A stretch of 64,000 nucleotides of DNA from Sulfurovum sp. (GCA_027063305.1 JAMORY010000025.1:53753-117752), one strand, 5' to 3'; shown: positions 20,001 through 27,588, counted from the stretch's first letter. Numbers and translations are program-made. Notes: a model not told the origin generated them from the sequence alone.

Positions 20001-20105
20001 GGTGATCCTGTACCGATCCCGATGTGGGTCTATTATGCCGTTGCAGGGCTCTTTGTCTTGACACTGCTTGCAGCACGTAACAGAAAACTGGGTAAAGTCG
20101 CCTAG
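17001..20105 (+). CDS. ccsBA: Fused cytochrome c biogenesis protein CcsB-CcsA (System II)
   Basis: Large inner-membrane protein of 1034 residues that exports haem and joins it to CXXCH motifs of periplasmic c-type cytochromes. The N-terminal half is ResB/CcsB-like: membrane segments near 10-30, 50-70 and 75-95, then a long periplasmic domain to about 425. A segment near 430-450 and another near 460-480 follow, and a second soluble part runs to about 735. The C-terminal third is CcsA/ResC-like, with about eight membrane segments and the haem-binding WWD-type motif around ESWGRYWGWDSKETWAA (about 928-944). Candidate axial His residues are in VAHMSF, IHVATI and HSYAAG. The single-chain fusion is typical of Campylobacterota and implies a respiratory chain rich in cytochromes c. 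Confidence 0.95.
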   Translation: MLKKLLSMKMAVLMLFLFGVIAGVATFIENDYGTQTARALIYKAKWFEVFLAYFIAILTYQIIKYKTYKTKFPVFLFHFAFIIIALGALITRYVGYEGIMHIREGDQTNMMVSDVKIMEVYAKSKDGNASLEKELFFSTMTQNHLSETLKVGNKEVRIELEKYLPTAEQEVVKDPKGTTLLEMKVSASGQGKIYYIAKGSYRDFGTFYVAYDAKDVPSNKPVFKISGEPDNLHVSFPFSIQTLNMETRQSGTMEPGENPLTRRKLYRFRSNAVVLKEIHEKAKVRTVSYSLKTKSGKPEYIKLKVSVGDKSKEVIFEPRKGQMGELREFTLDGVDIQMRIGSKMIKLPFSIKLVDFELERYPGSMTPASYSSRVVLIDKEQGIEMPYHIYMNHILDHRNYRFFQSSYDPDEKGTVLSVNHDPGTLPTYLGYLLLGIGMIWSLFIPNGRFQKLLRGARKLQEGMAVAFMVALFAFSPQNIHAASPEVAPETLKAMQAYNAEHAKNFGTLAVQDTRGRMKPMDTVAHDVIAKITGKTTFFGLEPTQIFLGMIMQPELYQNVPMIKIGHKKIALELGLPEDTKYAKFTDFFSQKDNSYKIFDAVTKASRKKPLEKSQYDKELLKIDERVNVAYMTYQGSLMRIYPKPNDANHKWVAPLEALKTFPEVQKQEVQMTISAYFATVGQGVRTGKWDNANLAIKAIKVYQKKYGADVMPSEKHIEMEIWYNKLGLFSKLFPVYLILGMVLLIFAFVQVMKPSFSLKWVMRISWGILIVAFTLHLIGMGIRWYIAGHAPWSNAYESIVFIAAATVLAGIILARRSPFALAGTALLAGFTMLVAHMSFINPEITNLVPVLKSYWLMIHVATIISGDGFLGLGSMLSLMVLILFIIRGKEGNANIDRAIKELTNLSEMGLIIGLMLMTVGNFLGGVWANESWGRYWGWDSKETWAAVTILIYAAVIHMRFIPKLNDTFLYNVASTWAYSTVLMTYFGVNYYLSGLHSYAAGDPVPIPMWVYYAVAGLFVLTLLAARNRKLGKVA

Positions 20106-20111
20106 CCATAA

Positions 20112-20133
20112 GCGGTACGCTATAGCGTGCCGC
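20112..20133 (+). terminator. Stem-loop after ccsBA
   Basis: A nine-base-pair stem (one G-U pair) with a TATA loop lies six bases after the ccsBA stop. No run of T follows, so it may be a weak or Rho-assisted terminator or an mRNA-protecting hairpin. Confidence 0.4.
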
Positions 20134-20182
20134 ACTTATATTCTTCCTCTCCTTTATTTAACCTCGATTTAATTTTCTACAG

Positions 20183-20188
20183 TATAAT
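20183..20188 (+). promoter_or_regulatory. Candidate -10 element
   Basis: TATAAT 30 bases before the start of the coiled-coil exported protein gene. No convincing -35 element is seen. Confidence 0.4.
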
Positions 20189-20217
20189 ACTCCTAATATA
20201 AGCGATAAAGGAGCACG

Positions 20218-21432
20218 ATGCGATATCTTCCATTGGGACTGCTGGTATTGTCAACGCTACATGCAGGGTGGGATTTCGATATCTTTGCCAAAGGAACGGA
20301 GCTTTACGACGAGACCCGTGACAAGACCATAGAGATCTACAATCAGACATTCAAGACCTTCAGTGATGAGAAGCCTCAGACCCAAGAAGATAGAGATCGT
20401 ACCCTGTGGCGCAATATCTCTCCGAAGCTCGATGAGGGGCTCTCCTATCTGCAAGCAAGGGAGAAAGCTCCCGAGTCTGCATGGATCGGTGAGGATAAGT
20501 CCGATATTCAGGCAAAGATGAAAGCACTCTTTGATGAGATGGGAGAGGTGCTGCTTTCGCAAAGCTGGTATGAAGATCAGCAGAAACTCCAATCGCTCCA
20601 GTCTCAAATAGCGCAGAACGAAAAAGAGATCATGCGCTTGAAAGAGGCGAAGATAGGCGCACCCGTAGAGAGTCTGATACATACCACACAAAAAGGGTAT
20701 GAAGAGAAGATCACCCGTCTGCAAGAGCAAAATATCCACCTAAAAGAAGAGGTAAATGTACTGAAACGTACCTTCAGTGAGCGTTTTGCCAAGATCGGTG
20801 TGACCTTGAGCCCACAACAGATGGATGTACTGCTTACCCGGGTCGACGGAAAAGATATTATTGGCATGACCATGACGATGGAGAGCCTGAAAGGGGTGAT
20901 GGCTCAACTTGAGAGACTCATGCATCAAGAGCATGGGTTCGAAGCGGCAAAGCGTTACTATGGGATGCATGCAGTATTGATGGAGATGGTCGTCTATATT
21001 CAGCAAGGCTATATTGAGAAGTCTCAACGTGTCTATATGCCTAAGGTCGAACATATCGTACAGCAAGCATCACAGATGATCGAGCGTACACAGCATCTCT
21101 ATGCACAAGAGTCCGACCCTCAGCGTAAAGTGATCTATGCGAAGAACCTTGAAGCGCTAAGGGAGACATTGCATATTGCAAAAGCCTATGGTAAAGATCT
21201 GCGTATGGCACAAGAGAGGGTCAAAGAGGCACAAAAGGTTGCCAAAGCGAACTTGAAGGTTTCTCAGAACACCTACCATACTGTTATGCTTAGCAGTGAT
21301 CTCTACAGGCTTTTGTCGGAGAGTCGAACGGTCTTTGAGAAGGTAAGCCGCATTCAGGTCCCGCAGATCGTACCGTTCGAGAATATAGAAGTCAAACAGA
21401 AGTATCAGGAGATCACACGTAAGATACAGTAG
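20218..21432 (+). CDS. Exported coiled-coil protein of unknown function
   Basis: I do not recognise this 404-residue protein. Residues 1-17 look like a signal peptide ending in LHAG, so it should reach the periplasm. A long coiled coil runs from about 115 to 190, rich in Glu, Gln and Lys with heptad spacing. A shorter helical section follows to about 300, then a second charged coiled coil at about 300-350. No enzyme motif or cysteine pair is present. AAAGGAG four bases before the ATG fixes the start. It converges with the SUV3-like helicase gene with only six bases between the two stops. A structural or scaffolding role in the envelope is the most that can be inferred. Confidence 0.75.
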   Translation: MRYLPLGLLVLSTLHAGWDFDIFAKGTELYDETRDKTIEIYNQTFKTFSDEKPQTQEDRDRTLWRNISPKLDEGLSYLQAREKAPESAWIGEDKSDIQAKMKALFDEMGEVLLSQSWYEDQQKLQSLQSQIAQNEKEIMRLKEAKIGAPVESLIHTTQKGYEEKITRLQEQNIHLKEEVNVLKRTFSERFAKIGVTLSPQQMDVLLTRVDGKDIIGMTMTMESLKGVMAQLERLMHQEHGFEAAKRYYGMHAVLMEMVVYIQQGYIEKSQRVYMPKVEHIVQQASQMIERTQHLYAQESDPQRKVIYAKNLEALRETLHIAKAYGKDLRMAQERVKEAQKVAKANLKVSQNTYHTVMLSSDLYRLLSESRTVFEKVSRIQVPQIVPFENIEVKQKYQEITRKIQ

Positions 21433-21438
21433 CGCCCA

Positions 21439-24267
21439 CTACCGTCTGTTCCTTCTTCCGTTCCTAGAAGAGATGGGGCGCTTGTAACCGCTGCTGTTTC
21501 CCCTTTTTCCTTTTGCATGACAGGTATCACAGATGGAGAAGCGGTATGAGAAGTCCAGCACTTTGCCGCAACGACGACACTTTTTCGTAAAGTGCCCCTG
21601 TCTGAGTGAATTCTCGATATAGGCATTGAGCTTCGCCCGTGCTTCAAGTGCCTTTTGGGTATCTTGGAAGAGATCTGGGAACTTGAAGCTGAGCCATAGA
21701 TAAAGGGATATCTCCCGTACTCTATCTTCGGCATTGAGCAGCATATCGTTCGTTTGTGCGAATGCAGGCAGGTCTCGTGGCGGGATGTAGAGGACCTTCT
21801 GCCCCGCTTCGATCTGTCTGATATAGCGGTGGAAGACCGACTCGATGTACGGAGAGGAGATACTTGCCGGCGCACAGCTGAGGAAGTAGCGGGTCTTAAG
21901 GTCAAGATCGTACTCATCGACGATAGCCGCGATCTCCAGCATACTTTCGATATTGGCGGCAACGAACGGTCCGTCAAACTCCATATTGTTGGCAAAGAAG
22001 CCGAGGATGGTCGTAATGTTCTCCGTCTCCAGTATCTCCCCGATAAGCATTACATGCTCTAAACTTGCCATGACCGAGACAGGCAGTTCGATATCGGGAA
22101 GAGGGGTGTGGAACGCTTTGTCTATGGTCTTGAGTGCACTCTCGTCAAGTGCTCCGACAAACCCCTTCTCTTCAATACCGTACCGTCCCGCACGTCCTGC
22201 GATCTGCAACACTTCGGTTGGGAGTAGTTCTCGTCTTCTCAGACCGTCGAACTTGTTGTCCTTGGCAAAGAGAATGGTCTTGATAGGCAGGTTCAGCCCC
22301 ATCGCAATGGCATCCGTTGCAACAAGTATCTCACTCTCTCCTTCTCTAAAACGTCTAGCCTCTTCACGGCGTACTTCGGGAGAGAGGTTCCCGTAGACGA
22401 CAGAGACATTGTACTTCTCGCTTAGTTGCTGTTTTAACGAGAGTACATCGCGTCTACTGAACGCGACCACTGCGGTTTGCGGTTCTATCTGCTTCATCGG
22501 AGTGGCGTGCTTCATCATCTCCAATGGGTTCTTTCGTTCGAAGTGTACCACTTCAAGAGGCTCTTGAAGGTATGCACAAAGCTCTTCGACCGCCAAGAGC
22601 GCATCTGACGATCCCGTAAGAATGACCTTTCTTGCAGGTGCGCCCATAAGGGCGTTCGCCCATGCCCATCCACGGTCACGGTCGGCGATCATCTGTATCT
22701 CATCGATAACACAGACATCGACATCGACAGCAGCGTTCATCATTTCGATGGTCGAGGAGATATGGGTGGATTCTTCGTCGATGATCTCCTCTTCTCCTGT
22801 TATCAGCGAAGCTTTGATGCCGTCTGCTTTAAGGTTCTCATACCCCTCCAAAGCCAAAAGACGAAGCGGTGCAAGGTAGTAGCCCGTCGTTGCCTCTTTG
22901 AGCGCCTTGAGTGCCATATAGGTCTTTCCTGAGTTTGTAGGTCCTACATGAAAGACGATCTGCCGTTTGAGTGAGCGTGCCAACGGGAAAAGGTTCTTGA
23001 AGTCACGAATGGTCTTTGCAAGTAGCTCTTCGCGTTTTTGTTTCTCCAGAAGCGGTTTGATATGCTCTCCAAAGTGGAAAAGAATACGCCGTTTGGTCTT
23101 CTCTTTGAGTTTGAGTGTTTGTGAACTTTGGATCTGAGGTACGACGAAACGGACAATGAACGATTCGAGTTCGGACGGTTCGAGCGAGAGCTTCTCACTC
23201 ATCTGCTGCATCTGTGCCAACAGGTCGTCTATCCCGACACGGAAGTGTGCGATCAAGTCATCGTTGACACGGTTGATATCCTCTTTGACCGGTAGCTCCT
23301 CTCCACGCCATATCAGGCTGTAGAGGAATGGTTTTTCGTAAGAGACGGAGGTGCGGTAGTGCAGTGGTGTCCCAAAAAGGTCGTAGTACTTCTCTTTCTC
23401 GACAATAATATGATCGGTACTCTCAAAGAGTTCATACTTGTCGCTGATCTGCCTGAAGATACGCTCGGTGGTCTCGAAAGAGATAGGTGCATGGTAGAGT
23501 ATCTCTTCGGGTGGCATCCTTTTAAGCGATACAACGATCTCCGGTTCGCTCAGATAGGGGTGCGGATGTCGGTAGATCGTCTCGATAAAGCTCTCTACCT
23601 CTTCCTGACGCTTAGCGATACTCTCCTCTTTGATCTTCTTGAGCGTCTCTATCGCGGCATCTTTCTCAAGGTGCCAGAGTGCATCTAGGTCAACAGGGTC
23701 ACTGATACAGAGCAGATATTTGGTAAAATCGTGCATTTGCAGTGCAAAGGTGAAGCTGTGTGTGAACTCCATCTCGTTGAGGGTGTTAAAGCGGACATCT
23801 ATGGCATCTTCGAACTGCTCCAGTCGCTCTTTCATCCTTAGATAGTGGAGTTTGTTGAATATCTTCTCCGGTGTGATCTTACTGTGCTTCTTATCGATGA
23901 ACGCCTCAAGAATGAGGTTCTCCTCTTCTCGTGTGTGTTCCGCTTTTGAGAGGATGCTCAGTATCTTACCGACCTTATCGGTATCCTTGGGTTTATTGCT
24001 GCCTTTTGGTAGAGCCTTATAGGGCTGGGTCAGATAGGAGACGATCATCTCCCTTGTTCCCGCTCCCTCTTCACTCCAGATACGGCGTAGTGCGCGTATC
24101 ATCTCATCACGCTCAAAAGAGGGCAGTTGTACCTCCAAGAGCATTAAAAGCTCCATGAGCTTCTCATCATCGAGTGTCGTGATCCCCTCTTCGAACGGGA
24201 GACCGTTAAAGTAGTTACGTATTTTGTTATTGAGTTTAATTAAATATTTTTTCTTTTTCTTAGCCAT
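21439..24267 (-). CDS. SUV3-like ATP-dependent RNA helicase with C-terminal zinc ribbon
   Basis: Superfamily 2 helicase of 942 residues. The N-terminal 420 residues are helical and charged. The helicase core has Walker A GPTNSGKTY (about 440), the Walker B form VIDEIQM (about 522) rather than DEAD, LTGSSDALL, and the C-terminal helicase motifs VATDAIAMGLNLP and QIAGRAGRYG. The DEIQ signature, the LAPLRLLA block and the region after the core match mitochondrial SUV3, an RNA helicase of the degradosome, and its bacterial relatives. A zinc ribbon CRRC-CDTC (about 897-916) and a basic tail end the protein. A role in RNA unwinding and decay is inferred. Its promoter lies so close to the ATG that the mRNA may lack a leader. 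Confidence 0.9.
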   Translation of the reverse strand: MAKKKKKYLIKLNNKIRNYFNGLPFEEGITTLDDEKLMELLMLLEVQLPSFERDEMIRALRRIWSEEGAGTREMIVSYLTQPYKALPKGSNKPKDTDKVGKILSILSKAEHTREEENLILEAFIDKKHSKITPEKIFNKLHYLRMKERLEQFEDAIDVRFNTLNEMEFTHSFTFALQMHDFTKYLLCISDPVDLDALWHLEKDAAIETLKKIKEESIAKRQEEVESFIETIYRHPHPYLSEPEIVVSLKRMPPEEILYHAPISFETTERIFRQISDKYELFESTDHIIVEKEKYYDLFGTPLHYRTSVSYEKPFLYSLIWRGEELPVKEDINRVNDDLIAHFRVGIDDLLAQMQQMSEKLSLEPSELESFIVRFVVPQIQSSQTLKLKEKTKRRILFHFGEHIKPLLEKQKREELLAKTIRDFKNLFPLARSLKRQIVFHVGPTNSGKTYMALKALKEATTGYYLAPLRLLALEGYENLKADGIKASLITGEEEIIDEESTHISSTIEMMNAAVDVDVCVIDEIQMIADRDRGWAWANALMGAPARKVILTGSSDALLAVEELCAYLQEPLEVVHFERKNPLEMMKHATPMKQIEPQTAVVAFSRRDVLSLKQQLSEKYNVSVVYGNLSPEVRREEARRFREGESEILVATDAIAMGLNLPIKTILFAKDNKFDGLRRRELLPTEVLQIAGRAGRYGIEEKGFVGALDESALKTIDKAFHTPLPDIELPVSVMASLEHVMLIGEILETENITTILGFFANNMEFDGPFVAANIESMLEIAAIVDEYDLDLKTRYFLSCAPASISSPYIESVFHRYIRQIEAGQKVLYIPPRDLPAFAQTNDMLLNAEDRVREISLYLWLSFKFPDLFQDTQKALEARAKLNAYIENSLRQGHFTKKCRRCGKVLDFSYRFSICDTCHAKGKRGNSSGYKRPISSRNGRRNRR

Positions 24268-24273
24268 GATAGC

Positions 24274-24302
24274 AGTATAGCCAATCTACTGTAACAAGTC
24301 TA
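24274..24302 (-). promoter_or_regulatory. Promoter of the SUV3-like helicase, probably leaderless
   Basis: On the minus strand TAGACT (24302-24297) and TATACT (24279-24274) are separated by 17 bases. The -10 ends six bases before the ATG at 24267, so transcription should begin at or next to the start codon. No ribosome binding site is present between them. Confidence 0.5.
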
Positions 24303-24332
24303 TATCTAAGGTAGCATTTTGGTATGCTTTTT

Positions 24333-24659
24333 TTAATCGATAGTACGGATATCGACCAGTTCGATCCCCTCGCAATCCTTTTTGATCCGTTTGTGTTTCT
24401 TGGCATCCTCTTCGGCCAGTTCAAGCAGGTCAGCAAAGTCGTTCTTGCTAGCGGTAAAGGTGTATATCTCTTTGTCGGTCCTTAAGTGTACGGTGGGGTT
24501 CTCTTTGCTACTAAGAGCGATGTTTCGCAATCCTTTGGCGAACTCTCCTTTAATGGCACGTGCGATCTTCTCATTCTGTAGTAGTTGTGCAAGGCTCACT
24601 TCAATGGCGACATCGTTCTTACACATGATGGTATAGTCTATTTCCATGGTTCCGTCCAT
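24333..24659 (-). CDS. Small protein of unknown function
   Basis: A 108-residue soluble protein that I do not recognise. It opens MDGTMEIDYTIMC and continues with alternating strands and helices; the middle reads as a Thr- and Lys-rich strand region (VHLRTDKEIYTFTASK), followed by an acidic helix. No signal peptide is present. The start is set at 24659, because GGAGTGA lies just upstream; a longer frame begins at 24716 without such a site. It sits 65 bases upstream of the helicase gene on the same strand. Confidence 0.6.
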   Translation of the reverse strand: MDGTMEIDYTIMCKNDVAIEVSLAQLLQNEKIARAIKGEFAKGLRNIALSSKENPTVHLRTDKEIYTFTASKNDFADLLELAEEDAKKHKRIKKDCEGIELVDIRTID

Positions 24660-24804
24660 TTTATCACTCCATTTTTCTATATCGTATAGGGTATATAGTA
24701 GCAAAGCCTTGTGCATGGTGGGGAAAATATGTCAAATTGTCATAATTTTTGTAAAAAAGAGGGAAAATAGAAGCCATTGTCCGCCCTCAAAGGCTGGATT
24801 GCCG

Positions 24805-25416
24805 TTACTTGACGGTATCTTTCATATCTTGTGCGACCTCTTTGTTGAAGAGATCCTCTTTCTTACGTGCCTGCGCTTCCATCTTGATGGTCGCCTCCTC
24901 AACACGCTCTTGGGCTTTGCTGTGCCCTTTGATCGCTTTTGGGTTTTCTGCTTCAAGCGCTACGCTGTCATGGAGACCGTCGGCACGCTTTTGCATACGG
25001 TGGGTTTCATGATGCGTATCATTTTTGAGTGTCATCATCAATGCACGTGCAACTTGCGTATCGTGTGCTTTGATCAGCTCAATAGAGACCTTGAGTGCCG
25101 CTTCGATATCTTTGGACGATCCTGTGTAAGTATATGCAGTGAGTGTCTCTTCGAGTGGAAGAAGATCAAACTCCGGATGTTTTTTCAGTACGGCAGCAAA
25201 CTTCTCATCTGCTGCTTTCAGTGCTTTTTTTGCTTCATCAAGTTTGTTCTGTTCGATCGTATGAAGTGCTACGAAGGTATCACGGATTGCTTCTGTAACC
25301 TCTTTTGGGGTCTGTACCTGTGTTTGCATCATGCTTTTTGTATCGCTTTTTGCCTGTAGTGATGTAGTAAAGAGTAATCCGCAAGTGAGTGCGGAGAGTA
25401 AGATAGTCTTTTTCAT
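24805..25416 (-). CDS. YfdX-like exported protein
   Basis: Periplasmic protein of about 203 residues with a clear signal peptide (MKKTILLSALTCGLLFTTSLQA). The mature part is helical and Lys/Glu-rich, and its central portion (about 40-130) follows the pattern I know from the YfdX family: paired helices with EAKKALKAADEKF, then KKHPEFDLLPLEE, then a second helical pair. Enterobacterial YfdX is an acid-stress protein under EvgA control, but here the function is inferred from family alone. The start is set at 25416, where AAAGGA lies just upstream; an in-frame ATG at 25443 would add nine residues before the signal peptide. Confidence 0.65.
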   Translation of the reverse strand: MKKTILLSALTCGLLFTTSLQAKSDTKSMMQTQVQTPKEVTEAIRDTFVALHTIEQNKLDEAKKALKAADEKFAAVLKKHPEFDLLPLEETLTAYTYTGSSKDIEAALKVSIELIKAHDTQVARALMMTLKNDTHHETHRMQKRADGLHDSVALEAENPKAIKGHSKAQERVEEATIKMEAQARKKEDLFNKEVAQDMKDTVK

Positions 25417-25491
25417 TTTCAATCCTTTGTGGTTAAATTTCATCCACAGTATAGGATGTGAAGGTTACCGCTTCTGTCAGCTGGCTAATAG

Positions 25492-25515
25492 ATCGGGGAA
25501 TTTTTTGCCCCCGAT
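25492..25515 (-). terminator. GC-rich hairpin after the 76-residue protein gene
   Basis: ATCGGGG pairs with CCCCGAT across an AT-rich loop, just past the stop of the minus-strand gene ending at 25520. No T-run follows on that strand, so termination strength is doubtful. Confidence 0.35.
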
Positions 25516-25519
25516 TGTA

Positions 25520-25750
25520 TCAATCACGTTGACACTGAAGGCTTTGTGCCTTGATGTTGTGCAGTTTTGCCAAGATATGATCAAGTTCTGCGATCTCCTC
25601 TTTGTATCGTTTTTCCAAAGCAGCCTTCTTCTCTTCGATCATATCGATCTGTTTTTGGATATCTTTGGGGTCTGCATGGCAGCCTTTTGCCGCCTCTGCT
25701 TCTTTCTCCAATACCCAATCCATCGCTTTTTTCAAAAAGTTCATCATCAT
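25520..25750 (-). CDS. Small coiled-coil protein
   Basis: A 76-residue protein, unrecognised. A short amphipathic start (MNFLKKAMDWVLEKE) precedes a Cys (in KGCHAD) and a coiled coil of about 40 residues with Glu, Lys and Leu in heptad positions. It contains no membrane segment. The start may be any of the three adjacent ATGs at 25750, 25747 and 25744; AGGAG lies just before the first. It diverges from the plus-strand frameshifted gene at 25885, with a palindromic operator-like site between them. Confidence 0.6.
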   Translation of the reverse strand: MMMNFLKKAMDWVLEKEAEAAKGCHADPKDIQKQIDMIEEKKAALEKRYKEEIAELDHILAKLHNIKAQSLQCQRD

Positions 25751-25810
25751 GTCTCCTTTCTGTTTTATATATCATGACCCTTAAGTATAGCGAAGCTTCT
25801 AACAAAGTTG

Positions 25811-25826
25811 TGTCAGTCAGCTGACA
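25811..25826. promoter_or_regulatory. Operator-like palindrome TGTCA-N6-TGACA
   Basis: A perfect 16-base inverted repeat, TGTCA then six bases then TGACA. The half-site length and spacing are those of Crp/Fnr-family operators. It lies in the gap between divergent genes at 25750 and 25885, within 400 bases of a Crp/Fnr-type regulator gene. Confidence 0.5.
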
Positions 25827-25884
25827 GACCCGCAGTAAAAATTGTTTTACAATAGAGCTATCTTATATTGAAAGGGAGGTACCG

Positions 25885-26129
25885 ATGTCCTATCGTCAAG
25901 CGATCAGTGAAGAGATACGTACACTGCAACCGCGTCTCCTTAAGGAAGAGAAGCTGCTTCAACGGGTGATCGGACACTGGTATGCCGTACTTTGGAGGAG
26001 GTGAGGCAGACACAGCAGTTACACCTTCAAGCCTCTTTCGAGATCCTTAAAGAGTATGCCAAGGAGCATCACTATACTCTCTTCGAAGAGCATCTGCATC
26101 AAATGATGGAAAATATGCGAAAAGCGTAA
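25885..26129 (+). pseudogene. Small gene with a frameshift
   Basis: An ATG at 25885 with GGGAGG just upstream opens a frame that stops at 26004 after 39 codons. The reading then continues in another frame from about 25988 to the TAA at 26127-26129, with protein-like sequence (LEEVRQTQQLHLQA, FEILKEYAKEHHY) and no stop. Inserting one base near 25988 would join them into about 81 residues of a small helical protein. Either the gene is inactivated or this is a sequencing error. The product is not recognised. Confidence 0.5.
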
Positions 26130-26176
26130 GAGAAATGAAGTATAATCTGCATATTGACCATACGTAAGGAAGATGA

Positions 26177-26899
26177 ATGGAACAGCACACACCACAGTAT
26201 GAGGAAGCGTACGGTACTTTAAAGGAGGCTTTGCTCTTTAAAGACCTTGATGACGATACCATCAAAGGGATATTGGATGAGTGTAAAGAGGTACACTGGA
26301 AGCGGGGAGAGACCATTGACCCTGAGATCGGCATGAGAGAGATGTATGTCATCATCAAAGGGAGGCTGAAGATCACAAGGTCGATCCGGAGAGCAGTAGG
26401 AGTTTGGCGCTTTTTTTGCTGAAAGAGGGTGATATATTCGATGTATTCTCTTTGCTTGACGGAGAAGAGCATATTGTCTTTCCTGTTCCGCTCGATCATC
26501 TTTTTTTTACTGAGCATTCCTTTACCGCATGCCCGTGAGTGGATAGAGGAGCATCCTGAGTTCAACCGTGCATTCTTACCCTATCTTGGGGAACAGATGC
26601 GACATTTGGAGTCGTTCGGGCAGTCGTTGGTCTTTCATGATACTACGACCCGTCTGGCAAACCTGATCCTTAAACATACCGATACTTGCGATACCGCACA
26701 AGAGCACTATCCTGTCAAGTTGATCAATACGCTTTCACATGAATCCCTTGCCGAGATGATCGGTTCGGTACGTTCGGTGGTCAGTACACAGATGCAGAAG
26801 CTTAAAGAGGATGGGATCGTTATTAGTAAACGCAGACATATGGCAGTGGAGAATTTGGAAAAACTGATGAAAAAGTGCGATCTTTTTCATCAAACATAG
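26177..26899 (+). pseudogene. Crp/Fnr-family transcription regulator, disrupted by two frameshifts
   Basis: Three reading segments together match a Crp/Fnr regulator of about 240 residues. The N-terminal part of the cyclic-nucleotide-binding-like domain is in one frame (to about 26382). The middle (VDPESSRSLALFLLKEGD, then DIFDVFSLLDGEE) is in a second frame. The end of the domain and the winged helix (LSHESLAEMIGSVRSVV) return to the first. A base is missing near 26382 and one T is in excess in a run of eight Ts near 26511. The two changes cancel, and the first frame is interrupted by a TGA at 26420. The family assignment is firm. Whether the gene is dead, phase-variable or misread is open. 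Confidence 0.75.
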
Positions 26900-26905
26900 C
26901 CGTTG

Positions 26906-26921
26906 TGTCAGTCAATGAACA
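26906..26921. promoter_or_regulatory. Second, weaker operator-like site
   Basis: TGTCA then six bases then GAACA, sharing GTTGTGTCAGTCA and the trailing ACAG with the palindrome at 25811. It lies just after the broken regulator gene and about 110 bases before the HdeD-like gene. Confidence 0.35.
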
Positions 26922-26974
26922 GTTTTTATCATACGCTTTGCGGTAGACTCCATATACGGTTAATATATAAGGCG

Positions 26975-26980
26975 TATAAT
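26975..26980 (+). promoter_or_regulatory. Candidate -10 element of the HdeD-like gene
   Basis: TATAAT 53 bases before the ATG at 27034, downstream of the operator-like site at 26906. No -35 match is evident. Confidence 0.4.
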
Positions 26981-27033
26981 AAGCCTGAGTGATAGATCAT
27001 AAAATAATATGTACGAATATGAAGGAGTACGAT

Positions 27034-27588
27034 ATGTGGAGACACCCTAGCGTTTTAGAAGAGTTTGAACATGTAAAGAAATATGCCAAGACCACAGGTA
27101 TTGTATTGATGGTCATTGGTTTTCTTGGGGCGATGTTCCCTGTGGCAGCCTCGATGACGACAGTGCTTTTCGTTGCATGGATGCTGCTTTTAAGTGGACT
27201 GCTTGTCGGGTATTTTACCTATAAGAGCGATGCTCAGGATTGGAGAGGATGGCTAAAAGTGCTTATTTTTATCGGAGTGGCGCTCTATATGCTTGTATCA
27301 CCCTTAGGCGGTATTGCAACACTCGGATTGCTCTTTGCGATCTATTTTTTCATGGATGCCTTCAGCGGCTTCACCGTTGCTGCGGCACGTTACCCGAACC
27401 AAGGATGGGGAATATGGACGATTAATGCCATCCTCTCTTTGGTCATGGCAACGGTCTTTGTAGTTGGATGGCCTCATATCTCGGTGATATTGGTAGGGCT
27501 GTTGGTCGGTTTTAGCCTCTTTTTCGATGGGCTCGCACTGGTCATGGGTACGAAAATATTTGATAATATGAACAGCTATGGAAAGTAG
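27034..27588 (+). CDS. HdeD-like (DUF308) membrane protein
   Basis: Inner-membrane protein of 184 residues with six hydrophobic segments in three pairs, the DUF308/HdeD arrangement. In E. coli, HdeD helps survival in acid at high cell density, but the biochemical role of the family is unclear. The start at 27034 follows AAGGAG by six bases; a longer frame from 26989 has no such site. It follows the Crp/Fnr locus. Its stop lies 11 bases inside the APC permease gene, so the two are probably cotranscribed. Confidence 0.8.
   Translation: MWRHPSVLEEFEHVKKYAKTTGIVLMVIGFLGAMFPVAASMTTVLFVAWMLLLSGLLVGYFTYKSDAQDWRGWLKVLIFIGVALYMLVSPLGGIATLGLLFAIYFFMDAFSGFTVAAARYPNQGWGIWTINAILSLVMATVFVVGWPHISVILVGLLVGFSLFFDGLALVMGTKIFDNMNSYGK

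Noticed and set aside
24646..25359. A 237-codon plus-strand frame, rich in Phe and Cys.
   Set aside because: Antisense to the YfdX-like gene, which has a signal peptide and ribosome binding site; the composition is that of a shadow.
26047..26565. A 172-codon minus-strand frame over the Crp/Fnr locus.
   Set aside because: Considered as the true gene because the plus strand is frameshifted. Rejected because the three plus-strand segments match a Crp/Fnr fold and the minus frame shows no motif.
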